In this document: positions 1 through 8,726 of the stretch, in pieces
Numbering within the stretch: position 1 is the first letter of the stretch
Layout of the letters: each line of letters opens with the position of its first letter
Position numbers and translations under genes: made by a program
Notes under the pieces: generated by a model
Told to the model about the DNA's origin: nothing
What the model saw: the letters and a program-made list of their open reading frames with translations, nothing else
The model's database searches: none
NCBI GenBank assembly: GCA_016719165.1
Contig: JADKAJ010000011.1
Span: 1-64,000 of the forward strand
Source: Chitinophagaceae bacterium
GTDB taxonomy: Bacteria; Bacteroidota; Bacteroidia; Chitinophagales; Chitinophagaceae
Length of the DNA stretch: 64,000 nucleotides
Direction of reading: 5' to 3'

Positions 1-117
1 ACGTTCTACCTTGCTAATAATAGAAGTGTCAACGTCTAATTTTGAAGCAAGCTGCCGCAGAAGCATATTTTGCTTCGTTCTTAGTTCTCTTATTCGTTCA
101 CCAAACTGTGTTGCCAT
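1..117 (-). CDS. XRE-family HTH regulator, N-terminal part
   Basis: The gene starts at 117 (ATG) and runs off the left edge; 39 residues are visible. They form a helix-turn-helix of the XRE/Cro type: MATQFGERIRELR, then LLRQLASKLDVDTSIISKVER, where the second helix is the recognition helix. Related short regulators in Bacteroidota often sit beside DNA methyltransferase or restriction genes, so a restriction-modification gene may lie just outside the window; this is inference. An inverted repeat 11 bp upstream of the start is a candidate autoregulatory site. The gene is probably cargo of the integrated element to its right. Confidence 0.7.
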   Translation of the reverse strand, partial: MATQFGERIRELRTKQNMLLRQLASKLDVDTSIISKVER

Positions 118-127
118 TATATTAATA

Positions 128-139
128 TTGTCTTGACAA
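128..139. promoter_or_regulatory. Candidate operator of the XRE gene
   Basis: TTGTC-TT-GACAA is a perfect 5-bp inverted repeat with a 2-bp centre. It lies 11 bp upstream of the XRE start codon, where an XRE-type repressor would control its own gene. The assignment rests on position and symmetry only. Confidence 0.35.
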
Positions 140-262
140 ATATTGGCTAATATAAACAAACAAAACCAAATGAATTAGCAAAGTGAAGTACATTAAAGTA
201 TTGAGAAAGGAAATGAGGATTTGAGGAAAAGAATCCGGACTCCAACGCTTCCTCATATCCTT

Positions 263-293
263 AAATCCTCAAATAGGAACTATTTGAGGATTT
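263..293. terminator. Hairpin at the end of the DUF3987 gene
   Basis: A perfect 13-bp stem (263-275 with 281-293) and a GGAAC loop overlap the restored stop codon of the primase-like gene at 280-282. A T5 run follows on the plus strand, but on the minus strand the tail is only ATTTAAGG. It is therefore a plausible but not classical terminator for the minus-strand gene. Confidence 0.4.
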
Positions 294-2489
294 TTGGCGT
301 TGGGGTTGGTGTACTGGTCGTGACCATCGTGTACTGGATAATATCAGCATCTTTAAACTCCTTGATGTAGCGTTGTGCTGACTTGTCAGTAATGCCCAAA
401 CTTAGGGCTGTGGCTACATAGGTTTGGCGGTTGAAGTGGTAAGGCAGGTTTTCTAAAACTGCTCTTTCTTGTGCTTTGGTTTGGGCTTGTAGGTTTCCTG
501 GGCTATTTGAGAATACACATAACTGCTGTGCTTTACCATATGGTAATCATATCCAATGTTTTGAAAGTCGGTATCGTTGCAAATAAAGGTTTGAGTAAGT
601 TCTCCATCTTCCATAATTCGGAGTGCTGAAAAAATCATCATTATACGGAAGGCAATTAAGCCCAAACGCCTTACTGAACTGATAATCTCTTCTTCTTGGA
701 TATTGACATACAGGGTTTGCATTTTTCTCAAAGAATTGATTGAATTGCAATTGCTGTGATGGGGTCAAAGAAAAGTGTACATCGGGGTTGGCTTGTAAAG
801 TTTGGTACAAACTGAAAAACTCATTGCCCAGCTTTTCAAAATGCACATCTAAACCGTTTTCAGTTTTAGAGGCAAACACATCTTTCCAAATCAATTTCAT
901 ATTCATTACATAGAACATAAAACGGCTGAACAAACCATTTTCAGCATTTGGAATGAGGGTTGTAATTTGCTTGGGAGTACCTGAAAGTAAAGCTGATAAA
1001 CAAGGTCTGTCAATTTCAACATATTCCTTGTCTGTTCTGCGATAATATGAATAGGTTCGTGTTGAAAAGCATTGCGAAAACCATCGCTAAAGTCTCCGTA
1101 ATCGCTTTTAAATGCTTTGGCAAGGGTATCGCCCTCTGTTTCAAAAAATAAGCCCTCTTTATCGCTATCGCCCAATATTTCTAAAAAGCCTGTTGCACTG
1201 TTATTGGCAGGAATGAACAACATTTTTTGAGGTGGTTTCTGTGGCTTTTCGGTGTTGGCATCTTTGCCCTTGTTTGCGTTGTACTCTTGCATATCCACCT
1301 CAAACTGTTGCTTCATTATCTTGGCTTGGTTTCTTAATGCTAAGTGTATTGGTTCAACCAATTTTCGGCAATGAATTAAAATGCCTTTCCCTGCTGATGC
1401 TTTGGCAGAAATGAAAATGAACAAGTTTGTATTTACTGGATTGTCGCCATACTTACCAATGAGTTTAGGAAATGCCACACTTAACGTAACCAATGACCTA
1501 ACAATAAAATATCCCTTTCCTCTTTGGTGGTGGCTACTTGTGTAATGTGTTTAAGAACTCCGGTATTGTGTCAAACACTGCATCGGGCAAAGTAGGCATT
1601 TGTTCTTCGGGCTGTGTTTCCTCTTGATCCGTTGCCTTTTGCTTTGGTTCAAACTTTTTGTGTTCTTGGGGTGTGGTGTGAATAGGCACTATTTACGGCA
1701 GTCTTAATTTCTCTTTCAGATAAATCATAATGCTGTGTACATAGTATTTCAGTATCGGATTGCGATAAACCAACTCTGTTGCAATTAGAAGCAAGCAGAT
1801 AAATAAAATTGTTTCTGTTTCCATCGGTGTATGATGCTTTTTGGTTTGTGAATTGAATTTGTTGATTGAATAAAAATGTAATGTTGAGGTCTTCGGGTTC
1901 TGCCTGTTCTATTGGAACAACTGGAGCAATAGCCGTAGGCGTTTGCGATTGTTGTTCTTGAATGAATTGGGGCAAAGCCACAATGAATTTCTCGTTTTGG
2001 ATGGTTCGGTATGCGTTGGGGTCGTGGCTCATAAAACAAAGCCTTGTAACATCTTTGCAGCTTGGGTCTGCCTTTAGTCCTGTGGCATCTTCATAATACT
2101 TCTGCACTTGCAAATAAGCAATGTCGTGGTGTTCCAGTTCGGTGCTTACCTCAACAAATACTTTTAAGCCGTTGCCACTTGGACTGATGAAGCAAAGTGA
2201 TGTGTAGGAGATTTTACTAATGATTGCAAACGCAGTTTGCAATTGTTCCGGTGTGAGTTTGTCAAAATCTAAATGCACAAAGCCACTGTACATTTCAAGA
2301 AAAGGCATTTGCCTTTTTCGCTGAATACAGCCGAAGGCGTAAAAGCTAATAAAGTTTTCTTTTTATTGTCGGCTCCGCCTTATTGCCTTGTGCAATAAGA
2401 TTGCGGATTTCTTCTACTTCCGTTTTGTACTTGTCGGATTTTTTTTCTACCGGGACAGTAAAGTTTTTAAATATGGTACTTGATGCCAT
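280..2489 (-). pseudogene. BT4734/DUF3987 primase-helicase-like protein, frameshifted
   Basis: Reading across frames restores one protein of about 735 residues from ATG at 2489 to a stop at 280. The N-terminal third is a BT4734-like (VirE N-terminal) domain with MYSGFVHLDFDKL and FISPSGNGLKVFVEV. The middle is a DUF3987 domain with a P-loop-like ASAGKG and the segment FFETEGDTLAKAFKSDYGDF. The C-terminus reads as a small winged-helix-like part (SLGITDKSAQRYIKEFKDAD). Such proteins are found in Bacteroidota integrative elements and are thought to help element replication. At least eight indels break the frame, near 2375, 2315, 1668, 1551, 1504, 1050, 722 and 475, nearly all in short homopolymers and of both signs. 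No stop codon interrupts the restored frame, so consensus error or very recent decay fits better than old decay. Confidence 0.75.
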
Positions 2490-2518
2490 TTCTTTTCTTT
2501 CTTATCGGTTAAAAAATT

Positions 2519-2821
2519 CTATTTGCGTTTGTTCTTGAGTATGTACTCGGTAGCCATAGCATCAATTTCATCGGTTGATGATTGACGGTTACGCTGCAAC
2601 CAGTCGTCTAACTCGGAACGCTTGAAATAGAGTTTCTTTCCCTGGGGACAGAAATGGGGAATACTCTTTGTACTTGTAAGTTTGTACAAATGTGAGGGGC
2701 TTACATCAAGGAATGTGCAAGCCTCGTTGAAGTTTAATACTGTTTTTTGCAGTAAGTTTTGCTCATCTAATTTGTTTGCAATTTCTGTGAGCTTGTCGAG
2801 AATTAAATTTTCTGTTGCCAT
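2519..2821 (-). CDS. Excisionase-like helix-turn-helix protein
   Basis: This 100-residue protein has a MerR/excisionase-type helix-turn-helix at about residues 30-75: LNFNEACTFLDVSPSHLYKL, then a wing with FKRSELDDWLQ. Proteins of this layout in Bacteroidota mobile elements act as small DNA-binding accessory factors or regulators of excision and transfer. It lies 29 bp upstream of the primase-like gene on the same strand, as in many such elements. The frame is intact. The exact role (excision or regulation) cannot be told from sequence. Confidence 0.75.
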   Translation of the reverse strand: MATENLILDKLTEIANKLDEQNLLQKTVLNFNEACTFLDVSPSHLYKLTSTKSIPHFCPQGKKLYFKRSELDDWLQRNRQSSTDEIDAMATEYILKNKRK

Positions 2822-2925
2822 CTTTTATTTTTTAAAATTTGATGGAACAAAACTCTACAATGCAGCAGGGGCAAAGGATTAGAGTGTTATATCTCATTGA
2901 GATAACTCCCTAATCTCACTATTTT

Positions 2926-3975
2926 TTATTTCATTTGGTTGATTATGTTGTCAATGGTTGGTTGATTTTTAGGGTTGTCAATTTTATTTGAATACAAGTT
3001 TTGAGCCTTTAAAAGTTTGTTGGTCTTTGTATAAAACAAACCTGATTTTTCAAGTGCTGTTGGAGTTAGATTATTGAAGCTGGCACTAAGTTTATCAATG
3101 ATGTATCTAAGCTGCACTGTTTCGCAACCGAAATACACTTTGTGCATTTTGGTAGTGAGTGCCTTTGATGTTAGAATTGTTACTAAATCATCAGTACTAC
3201 ATTTGCTCTCATTCAAGAACTCAACTTGATTGTTTAGCTGTGTTATTACTGATTTCAGTTTTGCTTCTGTTCCTTTAAAGCCAAATGATAGTTTCTCTTT
3301 GGTGGTTGGCTTCTCTGCTTTCTCTGTTTCAATTTCAACTTTTACTAACTCGTTTATCTGTGCCTTTGGTAAATTCAAATCCAACAAATAAAAATCTTCA
3401 ATACTGGTGGGGCTGTCAATACTGGCTTTGCTCAATTCCTGAATATCAAAAAATAAAATAGTGAGGTGCTGCCTTAATAACTGCAATACAAAATGAGGTA
3501 ACGAGCTTTGCTCGGTGGGTGCTTCCTCAAATCCTCTTTCCTTAATCTCCTTAACTGTGTTTACTGTAAGTGCTTTGATGTTCTTTAGTGCAATGGTGGT
3601 ATTGTAAACTATATCCACCTTTTGCTTGTACTGCTGAATTTTGGTGTTGAAAGCATTGTAAACACGAAGTGTTTCAAGGCTAATAATTGCATTGTAAAAC
3701 TTGCTTACTGCATCGCTGTAAGCTGGAAAATCTATTGCGTAGCAATGGTTTTTCAAAGTACTTGTACCCTTTGTATTTTGCTTTGTAAGCCATTTGGAGA
3801 GGTCGGAATAATCAGCCAACAATATTTGAAGCTGTTGCACCAACTCGGCTTCTGTGGTGGGTTCTTTGCTGCCTACCTTTTTTATTTTCTCGTTGATGGC
3901 TTTTGTGCCTTTGGCATCAAAAGTCCAGGGCATAAGTTCTTTGAACAAAATGCTATTCAATATTTTTATTTCCAT
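2926..3975 (-). CDS. Element-encoded protein of unknown function
   Basis: A 349-residue soluble protein with no signal peptide or membrane segment; I do not recognise a catalytic motif. It is rich in Leu, Lys and Thr and probably mostly helical. The C-terminal 110 residues include KVYFGCETVQLRYIIDKL and look more conserved than the middle. Its start codon overlaps the stop of the integrase (TAATG at 3977-3973), which implies translational coupling with the integrase. Position suggests a role in element regulation or maintenance; this is inference. The frame is intact although both neighbours are broken. Confidence 0.6.
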   Translation of the reverse strand: MEIKILNSILFKELMPWTFDAKGTKAINEKIKKVGSKEPTTEAELVQQLQILLADYSDLSKWLTKQNTKGTSTLKNHCYAIDFPAYSDAVSKFYNAIISLETLRVYNAFNTKIQQYKQKVDIVYNTTIALKNIKALTVNTVKEIKERGFEEAPTEQSSLPHFVLQLLRQHLTILFFDIQELSKASIDSPTSIEDFYLLDLNLPKAQINELVKVEIETEKAEKPTTKEKLSFGFKGTEAKLKSVITQLNNQVEFLNESKCSTDDLVTILTSKALTTKMHKVYFGCETVQLRYIIDKLSASFNNLTPTALEKSGLFYTKTNKLLKAQNLYSNKIDNPKNQPTIDNIINQMK

Positions 3976-5081
3976 TATAAGCCAATATTTATTTTGTTAG
4001 CTGCTACTGTTTTCTTTTCATCAATTACATTAGCATAAATCTGTGTTGTTTTTAAATGCCTGTGTCCAAGCAATTTTGATACTGTGAAAATATCAGTACC
4101 TAAAGTAAGCTGCAATGTGGCGTATGTGTGCCTTGCACAGTGGAAAGTGATGTGCTTTTCAATTCCTGCCTTTATCATCCATCTGTACAAATCAGCATTG
4201 CGACTATCGGAGTAAATCAAATCAGGAAATACCGGGTCGGCTGGCTTTCCTTTTCTCCTAATAAATTATAGGCTTCATCAGATATGGGCAATGTTTCAGA
4301 TCCTTTTGTCTTCTTGCTGTACGAAACGGATGTAATGCCCTAACTCTGTTGATTGTTGCATTTCACTCCATTTCAATTTCTGAATATCGCTGAAACGCAA
4401 GCCTGTAAGACAAGCAAAAATAAAAGCCCTTTTCATCAACTCGTTTTTACATTCGGTTTTGGCTAAGGTCTTTAATTCATCAAGGGTTAAAAACTCTCTT
4501 ACTGGTTCGCCTTGTGGCAAGCCTTCTACCATTTCGGCAGGGTTGGTTTTTAGTATGCCATCCCTCACAGCTTGTTTGAGTGCTGCTCTGAACTTATTGA
4601 AGTAACTGTATTTGGTATTGGTTGAAATTGCCTTTTTGGTTTTGGTACTGGCTTCTTTCAACAGGTAATCCCTGAAGCCATCAACAAAGGCTTTATTGAT
4701 TTGGTTAAATTGTATATCTCTTGGGCAATACTTTTTCAAGTGCTTTATGGTACTATCCCAATTGCCATAATTCCCTTTGCTGTCTTTTCTCTTTTCAGCC
4801 AATGCCTCCATATACATAATGAAGTACGTTTTTAGCTTCTCCTTATCGTGGAAATCATAAGTGCTGTTTTGTATCTCCAAATGCCTTTTACTGCGGATGG
4901 TTTCAGCCAATGCCAATATCTTTTTATTTTCTTCTTTTACTGCATTGGTGAGCTTCCCTTTTTCGGGGTCGGGTGTTAGGTATAAATTCAAATACTCATA
5001 CTGGCGTTTGCCATTGGAGTAGTACTCTAAATAAAGGCTTATTTTATCGCCTTTGAGCCGTTGTCTTAATGTTACTTTCAT
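3975..5081 (-). pseudogene. Tyrosine recombinase (integrase), frameshifted
   Basis: Restoring the frame gives a phage-type integrase of about 368 residues, the usual length in Bacteroidota. The N-terminal arm-binding and SAM-like core-binding domains precede the catalytic domain. Catalytic residues are visible: Arg in CLTGLRFSDI, His-x-x-Arg in HCARHTYAT, His in LGHRHLKTT and Tyr in QIYANV. Two indels about 70 bp apart, near 4318 and 4249, break the gene; one is a G insertion and the other reads as a lost G in a short run. The start was set at MKVTLRQRL (5081); upstream codons begin from a non-ATG start. The gene should catalyse site-specific integration and excision if the frame is really intact in the cell. 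Confidence 0.8.
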
Positions 5082-5088
5082 TTTCTTA

Positions 5089-5489
5089 TCAGTTAAATAA
5101 ATTATCAATTGAAGCCCTTTTGATGATGGTACGACTGCCCAGCTTTGCCACCGGCAAACGATTACTTTTTATCATCCGTTGAATGGTCCATCTGCTTGCA
5201 CCCAAAAGGGTAGCAACTTCCAGTATGCTTAAAAAATTCTTTCTCTCTTAAATTAGTGTGATTACCTGCTATCGGGTTGGATAGGGTTTCAGTAGCAACT
5301 ACTGGAGAAGGGGAAACAATTTTGCTTTGTTGGTTCTTAAATTCTGCGTTTACTTTTTTCTTCTCGTTTGGTTTTCTTGTAGGCTGCACTGTTGCATTTA
5401 TGGCCACAATACTTCGTTGTGGTCTTTTGGGCTATGAAAGCCTTACCACAATGATTACAGAATTTAGGAAGTTTAATTGTACTACTCAT
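5089..5489 (-). pseudogene. Zinc-finger plus HTH DNA-binding protein, frameshifted
   Basis: ATG at 5489 opens a Cys-rich segment, FCNHCGKAFIAQKTTTKYC followed by GHKC, a likely four-cysteine zinc site. After a linker of about 45 residues comes an excisionase-type helix-turn-helix: LSILEVATLLGASRWTIQRM and a wing LPVAKLGSRTIIKRASI. Two homopolymer changes break it: an A6 run near 5362 and a T6 run near 5235; one base fewer in each restores the frame. The gene ends 7 bp before the integrase start. This two-part architecture is common beside integrases in Bacteroidota and suggests an excisionase or directionality factor. Confidence 0.7.
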
Positions 5490-5641
5490 TTGTTGCTACT
5501 TGTTGCAGTATGTTGCTGTGTGGTGCTACTTGGTGCATTATTTCGCCTGACTTCCATCAAACTGATATGTGGGCAACAAAATAGCCAATTGGGCAACAAC
5601 TGGGCAACAAATATAAGTAAAAAAGTAGAGTTGGGCAACAA
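5490..5641. repeat. Helically phased short-repeat array
   Basis: Five tandem 10-bp units with core TGTTGC or TGGTGC start at 5491, 5501, 5511, 5521 and 5531. After a 33-bp gap, four identical TGGGCAACAA copies start at 5570, 5590, 5601 and 5632. The two sets are inverted relative to each other (GCAACA is the complement of TGTTGC). Spacings of 10, 20, 11 and 31 bp are near multiples of a helical turn, so all sites would face one side of the DNA. The array fills the gap between the first element gene and mnmE. It could hold integrase arm sites, excisionase sites or an iteron-type origin; the sequence does not decide. Confidence 0.75.
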
Positions 5642-5707
5642 AAAAGAGAAAGAAAAGTGTACTGAAACTCAACAAAAACAGGCACTTAACAAACAAAAGA
5701 AAGTAAA

Positions 5708-5725
5708 TTACTTTCCAATACAGAA
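5708..5725. other. Candidate attachment site at the mnmE 3' end
   Basis: The last 18 bases of mnmE (TTACTTTCCAATACAGAA on the plus strand) encode the conserved FCIGK tail and stop. The same gene end is the known chromosomal target of Salmonella genomic island 1 and relatives. Here an integrase-bearing element lies directly beside it, so it is a reasonable attachment site. The second copy expected at the far end would lie left of the window and cannot be seen. Confidence 0.35.
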
Positions 5726-7087
5726 TTTGCTAAATATATAATCCAGCTGATCCTCATTCGTGATTTCTCCTGTAATCTCGCCCAGATAATAAAGACAACG
5801 GCGTATATCCAGTGCCAGCAGGTCGCCTGGTAATTTATTATCGAGGCCTTCTTTTATATCTGTCAGCGATCGGGATACTTCTTTCAACGCATGATAATGC
5901 CTTGCATTGGTTATGATTGTATTCTCAGTCTGTACCTTCCCCTGCAATACCGCATCTACCATCTTTTCCTTTAATACCGGCGTATGAAGATTTCCTTTAG
6001 CAGAAATAAAAATTACATTTTCGATACCCCCGAACTTATCCTTCGCTATTGCTTCGCCCAATTCATCAATCTTATTGGCAACCAGCAGAAACTTTAAGGC
6101 TTTCTGCTCAGCCTCCTCTTTCCATCTTTCAATCTCACCCTTATCATTATTCACATCAAATAAATAGATAACGATATCTGCCTCTTTCATCTTCTCCAGG
6201 CTTCTTTCTATTCCGGCATTCTCAATTTTATCATTTGTTTGTTTTCGTATGCCGGCAGTATCTATCAAACGGAATAATATACCATCAATATTTATTATCT
6301 CCTCAATAGTATCCCTGGTAGTTCCGGGAATATCACTAACAATTGCACGGTTCTCATTCAGCAAACTATTAAGAAGGGTAGATTTCCCGGCATTCGGTTT
6401 GCCAACAATGGCTACACTCACTCCATTTTTTATAACATTACCAAGCTGAAAAGAATTGACTAATGTATCCGTTGACTGCTTTAATTCATTAATAAGTTCA
6501 TAGAATTGTTTTCTGTCCGCAAACTCCACATCCTCCTGCGAAAAATCGAGCTCCAATTCTATCAATGCAGAGAATTTCAGTAGCCTTTCCCTGAGTGCTT
6601 TCAGATTTTCTGAAAAACCTCCCCGTATAGTATGAAGGGCAGCTTTTTGAGAGGCCGCTGTATTGGACGATATCAGATCTGCAACCGCCTCGGCCTGGGT
6701 AAGGTCCAGCTTGCCATTTAAAAAAGCCCGCTGCGTAAACTCTCCGGCTTTAGCTAACCTGGCCCCCTGTTTTATACAGGCCCCGATTATTTGTTGTTGT
6801 ATATAAGGTGACCCATGACAACTTATTTCCACAATATTTTCCCCGGTATAAGATTTCGGGCTTTTATAAATCGATACTACAGTCTCATCCAGCAGATCAG
6901 GTCCTTCTTTCAGAAACCCTACATGTAATGTATGAGAGCCCTGCTCAAGAAGATTTTTGGAAGGAAACAATTCATTTACAATACTAATTGCATTAATACC
7001 ACTCAAACGTATAACACCAATAGCCCCAACACCCGGTGGTGTGGCTAATGCAACGATGGTATCATCCCAACCAGATAGTTTATTCAT
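5708..7087 (-). CDS. mnmE: tRNA uridine-5-carboxymethylaminomethyl modification GTPase
   Basis: MnmE works with MnmG to modify the wobble uridine of several tRNAs. The N-terminal tetrahydrofolate-binding domain, helical domain and inserted G domain are all present. The G domain shows GKPNAGKST (G1), DIPGTTRD (G2), DTAGIRKQ (G3) and NKID (G4); the conserved C-terminal CIGK carries the functional cysteine. Length is normal. ATG occurs at 7093 and 7087. I chose 7087 (MNKLSGWDD) because the -7 promoter box ends at 7095, one base before the first ATG, so a transcript would begin near the second. The 3' end abuts the integrated element but the coding sequence is complete. Confidence 0.97.
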   Translation of the reverse strand: MNKLSGWDDTIVALATPPGVGAIGVIRLSGINAISIVNELFPSKNLLEQGSHTLHVGFLKEGPDLLDETVVSIYKSPKSYTGENIVEISCHGSPYIQQQIIGACIKQGARLAKAGEFTQRAFLNGKLDLTQAEAVADLISSNTAASQKAALHTIRGGFSENLKALRERLLKFSALIELELDFSQEDVEFADRKQFYELINELKQSTDTLVNSFQLGNVIKNGVSVAIVGKPNAGKSTLLNSLLNENRAIVSDIPGTTRDTIEEIINIDGILFRLIDTAGIRKQTNDKIENAGIERSLEKMKEADIVIYLFDVNNDKGEIERWKEEAEQKALKFLLVANKIDELGEAIAKDKFGGIENVIFISAKGNLHTPVLKEKMVDAVLQGKVQTENTIITNARHYHALKEVSRSLTDIKEGLDNKLPGDLLALDIRRCLYYLGEITGEITNEDQLDYIFSKFCIGK

Positions 7088-7094
7088 CACCATT

Positions 7095-7102
7095 CAAAAG
7101 TA
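7095..7102 (-). promoter_or_regulatory. mnmE promoter, -7 box
   Basis: TACTTTTG on the minus strand fits TAnnTTTG, the -7 element used by the Bacteroidota primary sigma factor. It lies 7 nt upstream of ATG at 7087, so the message would be almost leaderless. Confidence 0.5.
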
Positions 7103-7150
7103 TAGTAAGTAAATGAACTTGAAAATTTTGCCCTTATTTGAATCCACAAA

Positions 7151-7182
7151 AAAATCCCCTCTGTTACCGAGGGGATTTTTTT
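7151..7182. terminator. Bidirectional terminator after tonB
   Basis: An 11-bp perfect stem (7151-7161 with 7169-7179) with loop TGTTACC has T-runs on both sides. On the minus strand it ends the exbB-exbD-exbD-tonB operon and separates it from mnmE. Confidence 0.9.
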
Positions 7183-7200
7183 AAATATTTCAAAAGTTGA

Positions 7201-8031
7201 TTATTCAGATTCTACCCTGAACGTTATCGGTTGTTTACGGTAAGCTTTTACCTGGCGGCCATTTTGTACGGCAGGAGTCCATTTAGGGCCTTTTTTAATA
7301 ACCCTGATTGCTTCCTCTTCCATACCATAACCGTGATTGGTCAAAGCTCTTACATCACTGATATTACCTTCTTTATCCACAACAAACTGAACTAATGTTG
7401 TGTAAGTTCCCTCTGGCGCACCGTTATCAGTAGCTACCTGACCGTTGGCATTTCTTTCAAGGTATTGGCGCCATTTGCTGTCACCACCCGGGAAACTAGC
7501 TTCAATTTCAACTTTGTCGAAGATCTTGTTTTCATCTTCTTCTTTCTTAACCTCAACTATTTGTTTTCCCTGGTCAATTTCAACTGGTGCAACAATTCCC
7601 TGGTCCTTCACCCCTTCTACGTTCACCACATCAATTTTAGCCTCTTTAAGCTCTTCTTGTGGTGGTGGTGGCTTTTCCACTTCCTCGTCCTTTTTAATGA
7701 CGGGAGGAGTGAATTGCTTCATTTCCACTTTAGGGGGCTCCTGTTTTGGAGGCGGGGGTGGGGGCGGTGGAGGTGGCTCTTTCTTTTCCTCCTGCTTAAT
7801 ATCCTGAATGGTCATTTCATTCATTTTTACCTTGCTGTCACCCTTATCACTTAAAGTACTGGATAGTACTGACGCTAAAAGAGCCAGTAAGGCTACAGAT
7901 CCTGTGATTACAAGGGCACGGGTAATACGGCGGTTGTAAGTTTTTCGTAACTCATAAGCACCGTAGTCTTTATTCTTTCCATCAAAAATGATGTCCAGAA
8001 TATCGGCTGATAGTATTTTGTTGGCTTCCAT
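7201..8031 (-). CDS. tonB: TonB energy transducer
   Basis: This 276-residue protein links the inner-membrane proton-motive force to outer-membrane TonB-dependent receptors. The N-terminus carries the Bacteroidota motif LDIIFDGKNKDYGAYELR, then one membrane helix (ALVITGSVALLALLASVL), a run of ten prolines in a charged periplasmic linker, and a C-terminal TonB domain starting near FPGGDSKWRQYLERN and ending TPAVQNGRQVKAYRKQPITF. It is the last gene of an operon with exbB and two exbD genes and is followed by a strong terminator. Confidence 0.95.
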   Translation of the reverse strand: MEANKILSADILDIIFDGKNKDYGAYELRKTYNRRITRALVITGSVALLALLASVLSSTLSDKGDSKVKMNEMTIQDIKQEEKKEPPPPPPPPPPKQEPPKVEMKQFTPPVIKKDEEVEKPPPPQEELKEAKIDVVNVEGVKDQGIVAPVEIDQGKQIVEVKKEEDENKIFDKVEIEASFPGGDSKWRQYLERNANGQVATDNGAPEGTYTTLVQFVVDKEGNISDVRALTNHGYGMEEEAIRVIKKGPKWTPAVQNGRQVKAYRKQPITFRVESE

Positions 8032-8087
8032 TACTTAACGTTTTTAATTAGATGCTGAGAGGATTATTTTTCCATAAACCAAACAGC

Positions 8088-8705
8088 TTATTTTATCCCA
8101 CTCGATGCTTCAGTCGCCTTAATCAGTTCAAATTCCTGGTCAAAAATTTTCACCATGGCGTAAGTACGCACCTGGTTAATTGTCATTTCGTCCAGAATAT
8201 CTACCGTATTCTTATACGTAGCTTCAGGACTGGGTTTAATAATAACAACAAAATCTTTGTCAGCACATTCACTGATTGGCCTACCCTTTGCCCTGGCTTT
8301 AGCCTCACATTCCGGGTCTGTAACATAACGGGACATTACTTCTTTCTTTTTGTTTACTATTATATCCCGTATTCCTTTGAATGTAGTGGATTTAAAATTA
8401 CTTCCATCCTCAGTTAGTTTCCCTTCGTAGTAAAATATCTGGTTATCCTTACCCAGCATTATACTAAGTACAGAGGATTCTTTTACTTCAGTTTGTTCTT
8501 TCTGATCCTTAATATCTTTTGGCATATTAAGGTCAAGCGTAGTGGGACTGCTCATTGTTGCAGTGAATACGAAAAACGTAATCAACAGAAAGCCCAGATC
8601 CACCATAGGTGTCATATCTACCCTGGTAGAAAGTTTCTTGGCCTTTTTTACACCCGGGCCCTTTTTGTGACCACCATCACCCCCACCGGTATCTATACTT
8701 GCCAT
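8088..8705 (-). CDS. exbD: ExbD/TolR biopolymer transport protein
   Basis: A 205-residue ExbD-type protein. The N-terminal membrane helix contains the conserved proton-path aspartate region VDMTPMVDLGFLLITFFVF. The periplasmic domain is longer than in enteric ExbD (about 140 residues), with an insert containing two cysteines (DPECEAKAR and ISECADK). It lies 21 bp after the first exbD and 56 bp before tonB, so it is part of the same operon. It is expected to form the motor with ExbB. Confidence 0.92.
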   Translation of the reverse strand: MASIDTGGGDGGHKKGPGVKKAKKLSTRVDMTPMVDLGFLLITFFVFTATMSSPTTLDLNMPKDIKDQKEQTEVKESSVLSIMLGKDNQIFYYEGKLTEDGSNFKSTTFKGIRDIIVNKKKEVMSRYVTDPECEAKARAKGRPISECADKDFVVIIKPSPEATYKNTVDILDEMTINQVRTYAMVKIFDQEFELIKATEASSGIK

Positions 8706-8726
8706 ATAAAAAGTTTTTTAGGTTAA

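Noticed and set aside
5277..5741. Plus-strand reading frame of 154 codons across the repeat array
   Set aside because: It runs antisense to the zinc-finger/HTH gene, crosses the 10-bp repeats and the mnmE end, and has runs of Leu, Cys and Val with no family pattern.
7445..7854. Plus-strand frames opposite tonB with long Gly or Trp/Phe runs
   Set aside because: They are shadows of the polyproline linker of tonB read on the other strand.
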